Below, one piece after another: positions 35,501 to 43,605 of a stretch of 64,000 nt of DNA (its first letter is position 1; each line of letters starts with the position of its first letter). The position numbers and the translations under genes were made by a program. Source of the stretch: Bordetella petrii (GTDB lineage: Bacteria; Pseudomonadota; Gammaproteobacteria; Burkholderiales; Burkholderiaceae_B); NCBI RefSeq assembly GCF_017356245.1, contig NZ_JAFMZZ010000001.1, forward strand, positions 599 to 64,598, given 5' to 3'. Below the pieces are notes generated by a model that searched no databases, was not told where the DNA came from, and worked only from the letters and a program-made list of their open reading frames with translations.

Positions 35501-36337
35501 GCCTGGCAGGCGCTGTCGGCCATGACGGGCCGCGACCACGCGCACCTGGCGCTGCCGCGCGAGCACGAGAAAATCCGCTACCGCGACCTGCAGGCGCAGC
35601 CGCGCAAGATCATCTCGTCGCCGACCTGGTCGGGGCTGGAATCGGATCATGTCAGCTACAACGCCGGCTACACCAATGTGCATGAGCTGATTCCCTGGCG
35701 CACCCTGACAGGCCGCCAGCAGCTCTACCAGGACCACACCTGGATGCGCGCCTTCGGCGAAGCGCTGTGCGTGTACCGCCCGCCGGTGGACACCAAGTCG
35801 ATCACGCCCATGCTGGAAGAGCGCTACGGCAATGGCAACCCCCAGGTGGTGCTGAACTTCATCACCCCGCACCAGAAGTGGGGCATCCATTCCACCTACA
35901 CCGACAACCTGATCATGCTGACCCTGTCGCGCGGCGGGCCGATATTGTGGGTGTCGGAAAAAGACGCCGCCCGCGCCGGCCTGGTGGACAACGACTGGAT
36001 CGAGGCCTACAACGTGAACGGCGCCCTGGTGGCGCGGGTGGTGGTCAGCCAGCGCGTGCCCGAAGGCATGACCATGATGTACCACGCGCAGGAAAAGATC
36101 GTGAATGTGCCTGGCTCGGAAATCACCGGCGCGCGCGGCGGCATCCACAATTCGGTGACGCGCGCGGTGCTCAAGCCCACCCACATGATCGGCGGCTACG
36201 CCCAGCTGTCGTACGGGCTGAATTACTACGGCACGGTGGGTTCCAACCGCGATGAATTCGTGATCGTGCGCAAGATGAACCAGATCGACTGGCTGGAAAG
36301 GCCGCGTGCGGCCCAACCCGAAACCCCCCACGTCTAG
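32579..36337 (+). CDS. narG: respiratory nitrate reductase alpha subunit
   Basis: 1252 residues from GTG 32579, chosen because MSHFVDRLKYF matches known NarG starts and TGGAG lies 7 nt before it; a GTG 25 codons earlier is also open. Ligands of the N-terminal [4Fe-4S] cluster: His50, Cys54, Cys58, Cys93 (RSTHGVNCTGSCSWKIY, PRGCSRGAS). Mo ligand Asp in SFYDWYCDLPP. Strong NarG blocks continue to TVGSNRDEFVIVRKM. It reduces nitrate to nitrite at the cytoplasmic face using quinol electrons from NarHI. First gene of the operon narGHJI-ppiC-narK. Confidence 0.98.
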   Translation: MSHFVDRLKYFTRAKESFADGHGSVVQEDRSWEKAYRDRWQHDKIVRSTHGVNCTGSCSWKIYVKGGIVTWETQQTDYPRTRAGMPNHEPRGCSRGASYSWYLYSANRIKYPMLRGRLARLWREARKTMAPLAAWEHICATPGLADEYKRVRGMGGFVRATWDEVNELVAAANVHTVKRYGPDRVVGFSPIPAMSMVSFAAGSRYLSLLGGTILSFYDWYCDLPPSSPQTWGEQTDVAESADWYNSSFIMLWGSNVPQTRTPDAHFMVEARYRGAKIVSIFPDYAEGAKFGDLWLHPKQGTDAALALAMGHVILKEFHLEGKSEYFREYCRRYSDMPFLVRLVRQGDRYVPERMLRAADFPDGLGQANNPAWKTVACDDATGQVVVPAGSIGFRWGQQEGGDQGKWNLEAKDAQGGAVTLRLSLVGSHDDVVPVAFPYFGGRQHDYFQGTDHAEVLERNMAVRRLQTTEGEVLAVTVYDLLMANYGLDRGLGGANVAASYDDDVPYTPAWQERITGVKRDDVITVARQFALNADKTQGKSMVILGAGLNHWYHMDMAYRGIINLVVMCGCVGQSGGGWCHYVGQEKLRPQTGWTTLAFGLDWCRPPRHMNGTSFFYAHTDQWRYERLKVSEILSPLADPGAFQGSLIDFNVRAERMGWLPSAPQLQTNPLQVVRDARQAGQEPAAYAVQALRDGRLKLSCEDPDHPDNHPRNMFVWRSNLLGSSGKGHEYFLKHLLGTEHGVQGKDLGQAGEDKPQEVAWHDEAPRGKLDLLVTLDFRMSTTCVYSDVVLPTATWYEKNDLNTSDMHPFIHPLSAAVDPVWESRSDWEIYKGIARAFSAIAETELPAAQDLVLTPLQHDSPAELGDPYDVRDWKHGQAEMIPGKTMPSMAVVERNYPGLYKQFTSLGPLTRKLGVGGKGINWPAGDECDLLAQLNYQVDEQGVSHGLPRLDTDIDAAETILALAPETNGHVAVKAWQALSAMTGRDHAHLALPREHEKIRYRDLQAQPRKIISSPTWSGLESDHVSYNAGYTNVHELIPWRTLTGRQQLYQDHTWMRAFGEALCVYRPPVDTKSITPMLEERYGNGNPQVVLNFITPHQKWGIHSTYTDNLIMLTLSRGGPILWVSEKDAARAGLVDNDWIEAYNVNGALVARVVVSQRVPEGMTMMYHAQEKIVNVPGSEITGARGGIHNSVTRAVLKPTHMIGGYAQLSYGLNYYGTVGSNRDEFVIVRKMNQIDWLERPRAAQPETPHV

Positions 36338-36346
36338 GAGACAGGC

Positions 36347-37897
36347 ATGAAGGTGCGTGCGCAAATCGCAATGGTGCTGAACCTGGACAAATGCATCGGC
36401 TGTCATACCTGTTCGGTCACCTGTAAAAACGTCTGGACCTCGCGCGGCGGCATGGAATACGCCTGGTTCAACAATGTGGAAACCAAGCCCGGCATCGGCT
36501 ACCCCAAAGACTGGGAAAACCAGAAGCGCTGGAACGGCGGCTGGAAACGCACGGCGGCGGGCAAGATCGAGCCGCGCCAGGGCGGCAAGCTGCGGCTGCT
36601 GGCCAATATCTTCGCCAATCCCAACCTGCCCGAGATCGACGACTACTACGAGCCGTTCACGTTCGACTACGAGCACCTGCACAACGCGCCGGAACTGCAG
36701 GCCGCGCCCACGGCGCGGCCGCGCTCGCTGATCACCGGCCAGCGCATGGAAAAGATCGAGTGGGGCCCCAACTGGGAAGAGATCCTGGGGGGCGAGTTCT
36801 CGAAGCGCTCTCAGGACTACAACTTCGAAGACGTGCAGAAAGACATCTACGGGCAGTTCGAGAACACCTTCATGATGTACCTGCCCCGGCTGTGCGAACA
36901 CTGCCTGAACCCCAGCTGCGTGGCCAGCTGTCCGTCCGGGTCGATCTACAAGCGCGAGGAAGACGGCATCGTGCTGATCGACCAGGACAAGTGCCGCGGT
37001 TGGCGCATGTGCGTGTCGGGCTGCCCGTACAAGAAAATCTACTACAACTGGCAAAGCGGCAAGGCCGAAAAGTGCATCTTCTGCTATCCGCGCATCGAGG
37101 CCGGCCAGCCCACCGTGTGTTCCGAAACCTGCGTGGGCCGCATCCGCTACCTGGGCGTGCTGCTGTACGACGCCGACCGCATCGAGCAGGCCGCGTCCGT
37201 ACAGGACGAGAAAGCCCTGTACGAGGCCCAGCTGGGCGTGTTCCTGGATCCGGAAGACCCGGCCGTGATCGCGCAGGCGCTGGCCGACGGCGTGCCGCAG
37301 GGCTGGCTGGACGCGGCGCGCCAGTCGCCCACCTACAAAATGGCGGTGCAGTGGCGCATTGCCTTCCCGCTGCATCCCGAATACCGCACGCTGCCCATGG
37401 TGTGGTACGTGCCGCCGCTGTCGCCGATCCAGTCGGCAGCCAATAGCGGCCACATCGGCGCCTTCGGCGAAATTCCCGATGTGCGCTCGCTGCGCATCCC
37501 GCTGCGCTACCTGGCCAATATGCTGACCGCCGGCGACGAGGCGCCGGTGGCGCTGGCGCTGGAGCGCCTGCTGGCCATGCGCGCCTTCATGAGGGCCCGC
37601 ACGGTCGACGGCGAAGAGCGCGGCGACATCCTGAGCCAGGTGGGTTTAAGCACGGCCCAGGTCGAGGACATGTACCGCTACCTGGCCATCGCCAACTACG
37701 AAGACCGCTTCGTCATCCCGACCTCGCATCGCGAGTATGCCGAAGACGCCTTCGACATGCGCGGCGGCTGCGGCTTCTCGTTCGGCAATGGCTGTTCCGA
37801 CGGCGTATCGAAGGGCAGCCTGTTCGGCAACAAGCCGCGCGGCAACGAGCAGCAGGTGGTGTTCATGGAAGTGCAGCGCGACAAAGTGGCGGGGTAG
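36347..37897 (+). CDS. narH: respiratory nitrate reductase beta subunit
   Basis: 516 residues, ATG behind TAGGAG, 9 bp after narG. Four cysteine groups for Fe-S clusters: CIGCHTCSVTCKNVW, CEHCLNPSCVASCPSG, CRGWRMCVSGCPYKK (Trp in place of one Cys, as usual for the [3Fe-4S] cluster) and CIFCYPRIEAGQPTVCSETC. Passes electrons from NarI hemes to NarG. Full length and undamaged. Confidence 0.98.
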   Translation: MKVRAQIAMVLNLDKCIGCHTCSVTCKNVWTSRGGMEYAWFNNVETKPGIGYPKDWENQKRWNGGWKRTAAGKIEPRQGGKLRLLANIFANPNLPEIDDYYEPFTFDYEHLHNAPELQAAPTARPRSLITGQRMEKIEWGPNWEEILGGEFSKRSQDYNFEDVQKDIYGQFENTFMMYLPRLCEHCLNPSCVASCPSGSIYKREEDGIVLIDQDKCRGWRMCVSGCPYKKIYYNWQSGKAEKCIFCYPRIEAGQPTVCSETCVGRIRYLGVLLYDADRIEQAASVQDEKALYEAQLGVFLDPEDPAVIAQALADGVPQGWLDAARQSPTYKMAVQWRIAFPLHPEYRTLPMVWYVPPLSPIQSAANSGHIGAFGEIPDVRSLRIPLRYLANMLTAGDEAPVALALERLLAMRAFMRARTVDGEERGDILSQVGLSTAQVEDMYRYLAIANYEDRFVIPTSHREYAEDAFDMRGGCGFSFGNGCSDGVSKGSLFGNKPRGNEQQVVFMEVQRDKVAG

Positions 37898-37901
37898 CGC
37901 A

Positions 37902-38615
37902 ATGACGACCCAGCCTTCCGCCGCCGCGCCCGGCGTGTCCGTCTACAGCGTGCTGTCGGCCCTGCTGGCGTATCCCGACGCCGACCAGCTGGCGGCGCTG
38001 CCCGAGTTGCGCGCCGCCCTGGACGCGCCGCGCCGCGCCCAGCTGGCCCCGGTGTTCGACCTGCTGGGCGGCAACGGCGACCTGATCGCCCTGCAGGAAC
38101 AGTATGTGGCCACCTTCGACCGGCGCCCGGCGCATTCGCTGCACCTGTTCGAGCATATCCACGGCGAGTCGCGCGACCGCGGCCAGGCCATGGTGGACCT
38201 GCGCGAGGAATACCTGCGCCACGGGCTGCTGCTGGACACCAGCGAGCTGCCCGACTACGTGCCGCTGTTCCTGGAATTCCTGGGCCAGATCGCGCCCGCC
38301 GACGCGGCGGCGCTGCTGGGCGACGCCATTCATGTGCTGGCGCGCATCGGCGACAAGCTGGCCGAAAACGGCAGCCCCTACGCGGCGGTGTTCGGCGTGC
38401 TGCGCACGCTGACCGACATCGTGCCCCGGCAGCTGCCCGAGCCGCCGGAAGGCGAGATGGAAGAAACCATGGTCACCTTCGGCCCCGGCGCCGACGGCAC
38501 CGAGCCGGCGCTGCGCGCCCGCGGCCAGGCGGCCCAGCCCGTGCACTTTTACGAAACCGACCCCCGGCGGACGCAGGCGGCGCCCCAGGCCGCGCAAGGA
38601 GAGCGACATGGCTGA
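37902..38615 (+). CDS. narJ: nitrate reductase molybdenum cofactor assembly chaperone
   Basis: 237 residues from ATG 37902, 4 bp after narH. Matches the NarJ/TorD-like chaperone fold: SVLSALLAYPDADQLAALPE, QEQYVATFDRRPAHSLHLFE, HIHGESRDRGQAMVDL and LPDYVPLFLEFLGQ. It binds the NarG N-terminus and guides cofactor insertion and membrane attachment. The long C-terminal tail (after about 190) is Ala/Gln-rich. Overlaps narI by 8 bp. Confidence 0.95.
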   Translation: MTTQPSAAAPGVSVYSVLSALLAYPDADQLAALPELRAALDAPRRAQLAPVFDLLGGNGDLIALQEQYVATFDRRPAHSLHLFEHIHGESRDRGQAMVDLREEYLRHGLLLDTSELPDYVPLFLEFLGQIAPADAAALLGDAIHVLARIGDKLAENGSPYAAVFGVLRTLTDIVPRQLPEPPEGEMEETMVTFGPGADGTEPALRARGQAAQPVHFYETDPRRTQAAPQAAQGERHG

Positions 38616-39294
38616 TCATGTGCACTATTTCTTCTTTGGCGTGTACCCGTACATTGCCCTGGCGGTATTCCTGCTGGGCAGCCTGGCGCGCTTCGAGCGC
38701 GAACAGTACACCTGGAAAAGCGATTCCAGCCAGCTGCTCAAGCGCGGCGCGCTGCGCTGGGGCAGCAACCTGTTTCACCTGGGCATCATCGCGCTGTTCT
38801 TCACCCACCTGGTGGGCCTGTTGACGCCGCCGGCGGTGTACCACGCGCTGGGCCTGTCCACGCATGCCAAGCAGGCCATGGCCGTGTTCGTGGGCGCGAT
38901 ACTGGGCATCGTATGCATGGTGGGCCTGCTGATCCTGATCTACCGGCGCATTTCCGAGCCCCGCCTGCACGCGACCTCGCGGTTTTCCGACTGGCTGACG
39001 CTGTTCTGGATACTGATCGTGCTGTCGCTGGGCCTGCTGTCCATCCTGACCTCGGCCAAGCACGAAGACGGCGCGCTGATGGTGCTGCTGGGCGAATGGG
39101 CGCAGCGCATCGTCACGTTCCGTTCGGGCGCCGCCGACATCATGCAAGGCGTGCCCTGGGTGTACCAGTGGCACATGGTGCTGGGCATGACGCTGTTCCT
39201 GATCTTTCCGTTCACGCGGCTGGTCCATGTATGGAGCGGCTTCGCCTCGGTGGGCTACCTGACCCGGGCCTGGCAGCTGGTGCGGTCGCGCTGA
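38608..39294 (+). CDS. narI: respiratory nitrate reductase gamma subunit (cytochrome b)
   Basis: 228 residues, five membrane helices. Opening HYFFFGVYPYIALAVFLLGS and the His residues in SNLFHLGIIALFFTHLVGLL and WVYQWHMVLGMTLF are the usual heme b ligands region. It oxidises quinol at the periplasmic face and passes electrons to NarH. ATG overlaps narJ. Confidence 0.97.
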   Translation: MADHVHYFFFGVYPYIALAVFLLGSLARFEREQYTWKSDSSQLLKRGALRWGSNLFHLGIIALFFTHLVGLLTPPAVYHALGLSTHAKQAMAVFVGAILGIVCMVGLLILIYRRISEPRLHATSRFSDWLTLFWILIVLSLGLLSILTSAKHEDGALMVLLGEWAQRIVTFRSGAADIMQGVPWVYQWHMVLGMTLFLIFPFTRLVHVWSGFASVGYLTRAWQLVRSR

Positions 39295-39308
39295 CCGGAG
39301 GGACGGAC

Positions 39309-40055
39309 ATGATCTCGGTGAACGGCGTTGCCATCGACGAAACCCGGCTGCAGGCAGAACTGCCGCGCCACCAGCACGAACCCGACCCCGAGCAGAGCGC
39401 CAGCCATGAGCTGGTGCTGCGCGAACTGCTGCTGCAGCGGGCCCGCGCCCTGGGCGTGGCCCAGGGCGACGACGATGCCGCGGTGCGGGCGGTGCTGGCC
39501 GCCGAAGTGCGCACACCCAAGGCCGACCAGGCCGCCTGCCGCCGCTACTACGAACAGCATCCCGGGCAGTTCATGAGCGGGGCGCTGGTCGAAGTGTGGC
39601 ACATCCTCTTCCAGCTGACGCCGCGGGTCGACCCGCAGCGCCTGCGCGCGCGGGCCGGCGAGGTGCTGCAGGAAGTGCATCGCGCCGCGCCCGACGCCTT
39701 CGCCGGCTATGCGCGCCAGTATTCCAACTGCATGTCGGCCCAGGAAGGCGGCCGGCTGGGCGATATCGGCCGCGGCGATACGCTGCCCGAGTTCGAGCAG
39801 ACCGTGTTCGCCATGCCGGCCCACACGCTGCTGGATCGCCTGGTGCAGACGCGCCACGGCTTCCATATCGTACGCACCGGCCGCAAGGTCGAAGGCACGC
39901 TGATGGCATTCGACGCCGTGCACGCGCGCATCGCCGCCTGGCTGGCGCAGGCCTCGGAACGCCGCGCCACGCACCAGTACCTGCAATGGTTGGTGGGCCA
40001 GGCGCGCATCGAGGGCCTGGACATGCCCGGCGCCGACTCGCCGCTGCTGCAGTAA
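39309..40055 (+). CDS. parvulin-type peptidyl-prolyl isomerase (PpiC/NifM-like)
   Basis: 248 residues from ATG 39309, 14 bp after narI. N-terminal helical region (about 1-95), then a rotamase domain: VEVWHILFQLTPRVDPQRLR, FAGYARQYSNCMS, EGGRLGDIGRGDTLPEFEQT, VQTRHGFHIVRTGRK. No signal peptide, so it acts in the cytoplasm. A parvulin gene follows narGHJI in Pseudomonas aeruginosa and others, which suggests help in folding the reductase. It has C-terminal NifM-like helices after the domain. Confidence 0.88.
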   Translation: MISVNGVAIDETRLQAELPRHQHEPDPEQSASHELVLRELLLQRARALGVAQGDDDAAVRAVLAAEVRTPKADQAACRRYYEQHPGQFMSGALVEVWHILFQLTPRVDPQRLRARAGEVLQEVHRAAPDAFAGYARQYSNCMSAQEGGRLGDIGRGDTLPEFEQTVFAMPAHTLLDRLVQTRHGFHIVRTGRKVEGTLMAFDAVHARIAAWLAQASERRATHQYLQWLVGQARIEGLDMPGADSPLLQ

Positions 40056-40088
40056 GCCGATTCCCTTCCGTCTCGACTGGAGAGCTCG

Positions 40089-41330
40089 ATGAGCAATCAC
40101 CCCAGGGCCTACGCGGTGTTGTACAGCAGCACGTTTGCTTTCATGGTCTGCTTCGTGGTGTGGATGATGTTCGGCGTGCTGGGTATCCGCATCCGCCAGG
40201 AACTCGGGCTGAACGCCTTCCAGTTCGGCCTGCTGACGTCCACCCCGGTGCTGACCGGCGCCGTCTTCCGCCTGCCGCTGGGTATATGGACCGACCGCTA
40301 CGGCGGACGGGTGGTGATGACGGTGCTGCTGGTGGGCTGCGCGATCCCGGTGTACCTGGTCAGCTACGCGCAGGAGCTGTGGCAGTTTCTGCTGATCGGC
40401 CTGTTCCTGGGGCTGGTGGGGGCCTCGTTCGCGGTGGGCACGCCTTATGTGTCGCGCTTTTTCTCGGCCGAGCGCAAGGGCTTCGCCATGGGGTTCTTCG
40501 GCGCCGGCACGGTGGGCGCGGCGGTCAACCTGTTCATCACGCCGGTGCTGCTTGAAACCTACGGCTGGCGGGCCGTGCCCAAGATCTACGCGGTGGCGCT
40601 GCTGGTGACGGCGGTGCTGTTCTGGTTCGTGGCGGCGCCCGATCCCGGGGCCGGCAAATCCGGCGGCAAGTTGCTGGACCAGTTCAAGGTGCTGAAGAAC
40701 CCCCGCGTATGGCGCTACTGCCAGTATTACTCGATTACCTTCGGCGGGTTCACCGCGCTGTCGTTGTGGATTCCCCAGTATTTCCAGGCCGAATACGGCC
40801 TGGCCCTGGTGGCCGCCTCGGCGCTGGCGGCCGGTTTTTCCCTGCCGGGGGCGGTGCTGCGCGCTGTGGGCGGCGGCCTGGCCGACCGCTACGGCGCGCA
40901 CAAGATGACCTGGTGGTGCCTGTGGGTGGCCTGGATATGCCTGTTCATCCTGTCGTACCCCAACACTACGCTGACAGTGCAGACCCTGCACGGCTCGGAG
41001 TCCTTCCACATCTACCTGCCGATCTGGCTGTTCACGCTGCTGCTGTTCGTGCTGGGGGCGATGTTCGCCTTCGGCATGGCTTCCACGTTCAAGTACGTGG
41101 CGGACGATTTCCCCGAGAACATGGGCGTGGTGACCGGCATCGTGGGCCTGGCCGGCGGGCTGGGCGGGTTCCTGCTGCCGCTGTTGTTCGGCGCCATGGC
41201 CGACGCGCTGCAGATCCGCTCCAGCTGCTTCATGCTGCTCTACGGCGTGGTGTGGGTGTCGCTGATCGTGATGTACCTGGGCGAGGTAAGGCGGGTGGAG
41301 ATCTCGGGCGAGGTGGCGCCGGAACGCTGA
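40089..41330 (+). CDS. narK: nitrate/nitrite transporter, NNP family of MFS
   Basis: 413 residues, twelve membrane helices. NNP landmarks: MMFGVLGIRIRQELGLNAFQ, LTSTPVLTGAVFRLPLGIW (arginine in helix 2), GLFLGLVGASFAVGTPYVS, the nitrate signature GFFGAGTVGAAVNLFITPV and the second signature GIVGLAGGLGGFLLPLLFG. Carries nitrate in and/or nitrite out. Located last in the nar operon, 33 bp after the parvulin gene. Single, not fused, so NarK1 or NarK2 mode cannot be fixed. Confidence 0.93.
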   Translation: MSNHPRAYAVLYSSTFAFMVCFVVWMMFGVLGIRIRQELGLNAFQFGLLTSTPVLTGAVFRLPLGIWTDRYGGRVVMTVLLVGCAIPVYLVSYAQELWQFLLIGLFLGLVGASFAVGTPYVSRFFSAERKGFAMGFFGAGTVGAAVNLFITPVLLETYGWRAVPKIYAVALLVTAVLFWFVAAPDPGAGKSGGKLLDQFKVLKNPRVWRYCQYYSITFGGFTALSLWIPQYFQAEYGLALVAASALAAGFSLPGAVLRAVGGGLADRYGAHKMTWWCLWVAWICLFILSYPNTTLTVQTLHGSESFHIYLPIWLFTLLLFVLGAMFAFGMASTFKYVADDFPENMGVVTGIVGLAGGLGGFLLPLLFGAMADALQIRSSCFMLLYGVVWVSLIVMYLGEVRRVEISGEVAPER

Positions 41331-41343
41331 TTCCGGCCGTCGC

Positions 41344-41378
41344 CAGGTGTCTGACACCCTGCGGGTGTCAGACACCTG
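41344..41378. repeat. dispersed palindromic element, copy C (single perfect hairpin)
   Basis: Perfect 16-bp arms, CAGGTGTCTGACACCC at 41344-41359 and its complement at 41363-41378, with a TGC loop. It stands alone between the convergent ends of narK and the flavin oxidoreductase gene, where it can act as a bidirectional hairpin terminator. It matches one half of the two-hairpin copies. Confidence 0.88.
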
Positions 41379-41393
41379 ATAATACCGGCAGGC

Positions 41394-42470
41394 TCAAGTC
41401 CGCGCCGACACCGCCCGCAGGTATTGCACCGGCCATTCCGCCTGCGCGTCCAGCTCGGCCGCCGCCCGCAGCGGCCAGTAGGGGTCCCGCAGCAGTTCGC
41501 GCGCCAGCAGCACCATGTCGGCGCTGCCATGGCGCAAGATCTCTTCGGCCTGCGCGGCCTGGGTAATCAGCCCCACCGCGGCGGTGGCAATATCGGCTTC
41601 GCGGCGGATCTGGTCGGCAAAGGGCACCTGGTAGCCCGGCACGGCCTGCCCCTGCGAGCCCGGCACGATGGATCCGCTGGAGCAATCCACCAGGTCCACG
41701 CCCAGGGCCTTCATGCGCCGCGCCAGCTCCACCGACTGCGCCACGTCCCAGCCGCCTTCCAGCCAGTCGGTGGCCGACAGCCGCACGAACAGCGGCAGGT
41801 CGCGCGGCCAGGCTTCGCGCACCGCGGCCGCCACCCGCAGCGGCGCCCGCGCGCGCCCGTCGAACGAGCCGCCGTAGGCGTCGGTGCGCCGGTTGCTCAG
41901 GGGCGACAGGAACTGGTGCATCAGGTAGCCATGGCCCATGTGCAGCTCTACCACCTGCATGCCGGCGGCGCGGCTGCGCTGCGCCGCCGCGGCGAAATCG
42001 TCGACCACTTGCGCGATGTCGGCCTCGCTCATTTCGGCGGGCAGCGGATAGACATCGTTGAAGGGCACGGGGCTGGGCGCGCGCACCGGCCAGCCGCCCT
42101 GTTCCGGCGGCACGGCCTGGCGGCCCTGCCAGGGCACTTGCGTCGAGCCCTTGCGGCCGGCGTGGGCCAGCTGGATGGCGGGCACCGCGCCCTGTTCGGC
42201 GATGAATTGCGCAATGGGCGCCAGCGCGGCCGCGTGCGCGTCGCTCCAGATACCCAGGTCGGCCGGGCTGATGCGGCCCGCGGCCGACACGGCCGAGGCT
42301 TCCACCATGACCATGCCCGCGCCGCCCACCGCGCGGCTGCCCAGGTGCACCAGGTGCCAGTTGCTGGCCAGGCCGTCGCGGCACGAATATTGGCACATCG
42401 GCGCCACGCCGATGCGGTTCTTGAAGACGACGCTGCGCAGTTGCAGCGGGGTAAACAACAGACTGGGCAT
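41394..42470 (-). CDS. old-yellow-enzyme family NADH:flavin oxidoreductase (YqjM class)
   Basis: 358 residues from ATG at 42470. FMN TIM barrel of the thermophilic-like/YqjM class: Cys26 in APMCQYS, the active-site His177/His180 in ELHMGHGYLMHQF, LSPLSNRRTDAYGGSFDGRA, and a C-terminal DMVLLARELLRDPYW. Reduces C=C bonds of alpha,beta-unsaturated carbonyls or related electrophiles with NAD(P)H. The Bug gene starts upstream and its stop overlaps this start region with 2 bp between, so the two are co-transcribed. Confidence 0.9.
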   Translation of the reverse strand: MPSLLFTPLQLRSVVFKNRIGVAPMCQYSCRDGLASNWHLVHLGSRAVGGAGMVMVEASAVSAAGRISPADLGIWSDAHAAALAPIAQFIAEQGAVPAIQLAHAGRKGSTQVPWQGRQAVPPEQGGWPVRAPSPVPFNDVYPLPAEMSEADIAQVVDDFAAAAQRSRAAGMQVVELHMGHGYLMHQFLSPLSNRRTDAYGGSFDGRARAPLRVAAAVREAWPRDLPLFVRLSATDWLEGGWDVAQSVELARRMKALGVDLVDCSSGSIVPGSQGQAVPGYQVPFADQIRREADIATAAVGLITQAAQAEEILRHGSADMVLLARELLRDPYWPLRAAAELDAQAEWPVQYLRAVSART

Positions 42471-42472
42471 GC

Positions 42473-43465
42473 TCAGTTCACTGTAACGTGGGCGTTGTGC
42501 ACGACTTCGCGCCATTTGGCGGTTTCGCTGGCCAGGTACTTGCCGAACTCGGCCGGCGTGCCGCCGCGCGGTTCCAGCCCCATTTCGGCAAAGCGTTTGC
42601 TCAGCGCATCGCCGCGCAGCGCGCGGTTGATTGCCTGGTTCATGGCGTCGACCACCGCGGCCGGCGTGTCGCGCGGCGCCACCATGCCATACCATGGCGT
42701 CACATCGTACCCGGGGGCGCCGGCTTCGGCCAGCGTGGGCACATCGGGCAGCACCGGCACGCGCCTGGGGCTGGTAACGCCCAGCGCGCGCACCTGGCCC
42801 GATTCGATGCGCGGCAGGGCCGCGCCCACGCCGTCGATCATGACGGCCACCCGGCCGGGAATCAGGTCGCTGTAGGCGGGGGCGGTGCCTTTGTACGGCA
42901 CGTGCGCCATGTCCATGCCCGTCATGTAGCGCAGCACTTCGGTGGCCAGGTGCGCCGAACTGCCGGCGCCGGCCGATGCATACGACAGTTCGCCGGGATG
43001 CGCCTTGGCATACGCGATCAGTTCGCCCAGCGTCTTGAACGGCGACTGCGCGCTGGCCAGCAGCACGTGCGGCGCCGCCGCCACCAGCGCCACCGGCGCG
43101 AAATCGCGCAGGTTGTCGTACGGCAGGTTCTTGTGCAGGCTGGCGTTCACCGCCAGCACGCTGAACGGCGCCATCATGTAGGTATAGCCGTCGGGCGTGG
43201 CCTTGGCGGTGGCGTCGGCGCCGATGATGCCGCTGGCGCCGGGCCGGTTTTCCACGATGACCTGCTGGCCCAGTTCGCCCGTCAGCTGTTCGGCCACCGC
43301 GCGCGTCATCAGGTCCAGCGTGGCGCCGGCCGAAAAGGGCACGATGATGCGTATGGGGTGCTCGGGATAAGCGGCGCGGGCGGCGGGCAGCATGGCGCCG
43401 GCAGCCAGCAGACAGGCGCAGGCGCGCAGCAGGCGGCTCCACGGCCGCGAGGCGTGTGTATTCAT
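42473..43465 (-). CDS. Bug/TctC periplasmic substrate-binding protein 1
   Basis: 330 residues from ATG at 43465 with AAGAGGAG upstream. Signal peptide about 1-28 (ending AARA). Bug motifs: YPEHPIRIIVPFSAGATLDL, VIVENRPGASGIIGADATAK, SPFKTLGELIAYAKAHPGEL and VPYKGTAPAYSDLIPG. Captures carboxylates in the periplasm for tripartite carriers, but no TctA/TctB genes are nearby, so it is an orphan receptor. Operon with the old-yellow-enzyme gene suggests an unsaturated acid ligand. Confidence 0.93.
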   Translation of the reverse strand: MNTHASRPWSRLLRACACLLAAGAMLPAARAAYPEHPIRIIVPFSAGATLDLMTRAVAEQLTGELGQQVIVENRPGASGIIGADATAKATPDGYTYMMAPFSVLAVNASLHKNLPYDNLRDFAPVALVAAAPHVLLASAQSPFKTLGELIAYAKAHPGELSYASAGAGSSAHLATEVLRYMTGMDMAHVPYKGTAPAYSDLIPGRVAVMIDGVGAALPRIESGQVRALGVTSPRRVPVLPDVPTLAEAGAPGYDVTPWYGMVAPRDTPAAVVDAMNQAINRALRGDALSKRFAEMGLEPRGGTPAEFGKYLASETAKWREVVHNAHVTVN

Positions 43466-43539
43466 CTTGGCTCCTCTTAGTGGGGCTCCGGCGGAATGCC
43501 GGGGCCGTGCGCCTGTGGCCGGCGCTGTTCTCCGGCGGC

Positions 43540-43589
43540 AGTATAGGAACGCGTCCGGCCCCGGCATAGGGCCGGATCAAGAACTTGAT
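43540..43589 (-). promoter_or_regulatory. promoter and palindromic operator of the Bug/OYE operon
   Basis: On the minus strand TATACT (complement of 43540-43545) is a good -10 but no -35 is evident, which fits an activator-dependent promoter. The 14-bp palindrome ATCAAGAACTTGAT (43576-43589) lies about 50 bp upstream of the expected start site. The LysR gene next door is a candidate activator. Confidence 0.45.
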
Positions 43590-43605
43590 GTTTCCGCTGT
43601 GGAAA

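Noticed and set aside
32627..37453. Long minus-strand open frame opposite narG-narH (about 1600 codons)
   Set aside because: Shadow of conserved nar genes; composition is dominated by His/Arg/Gly and shows no domain.
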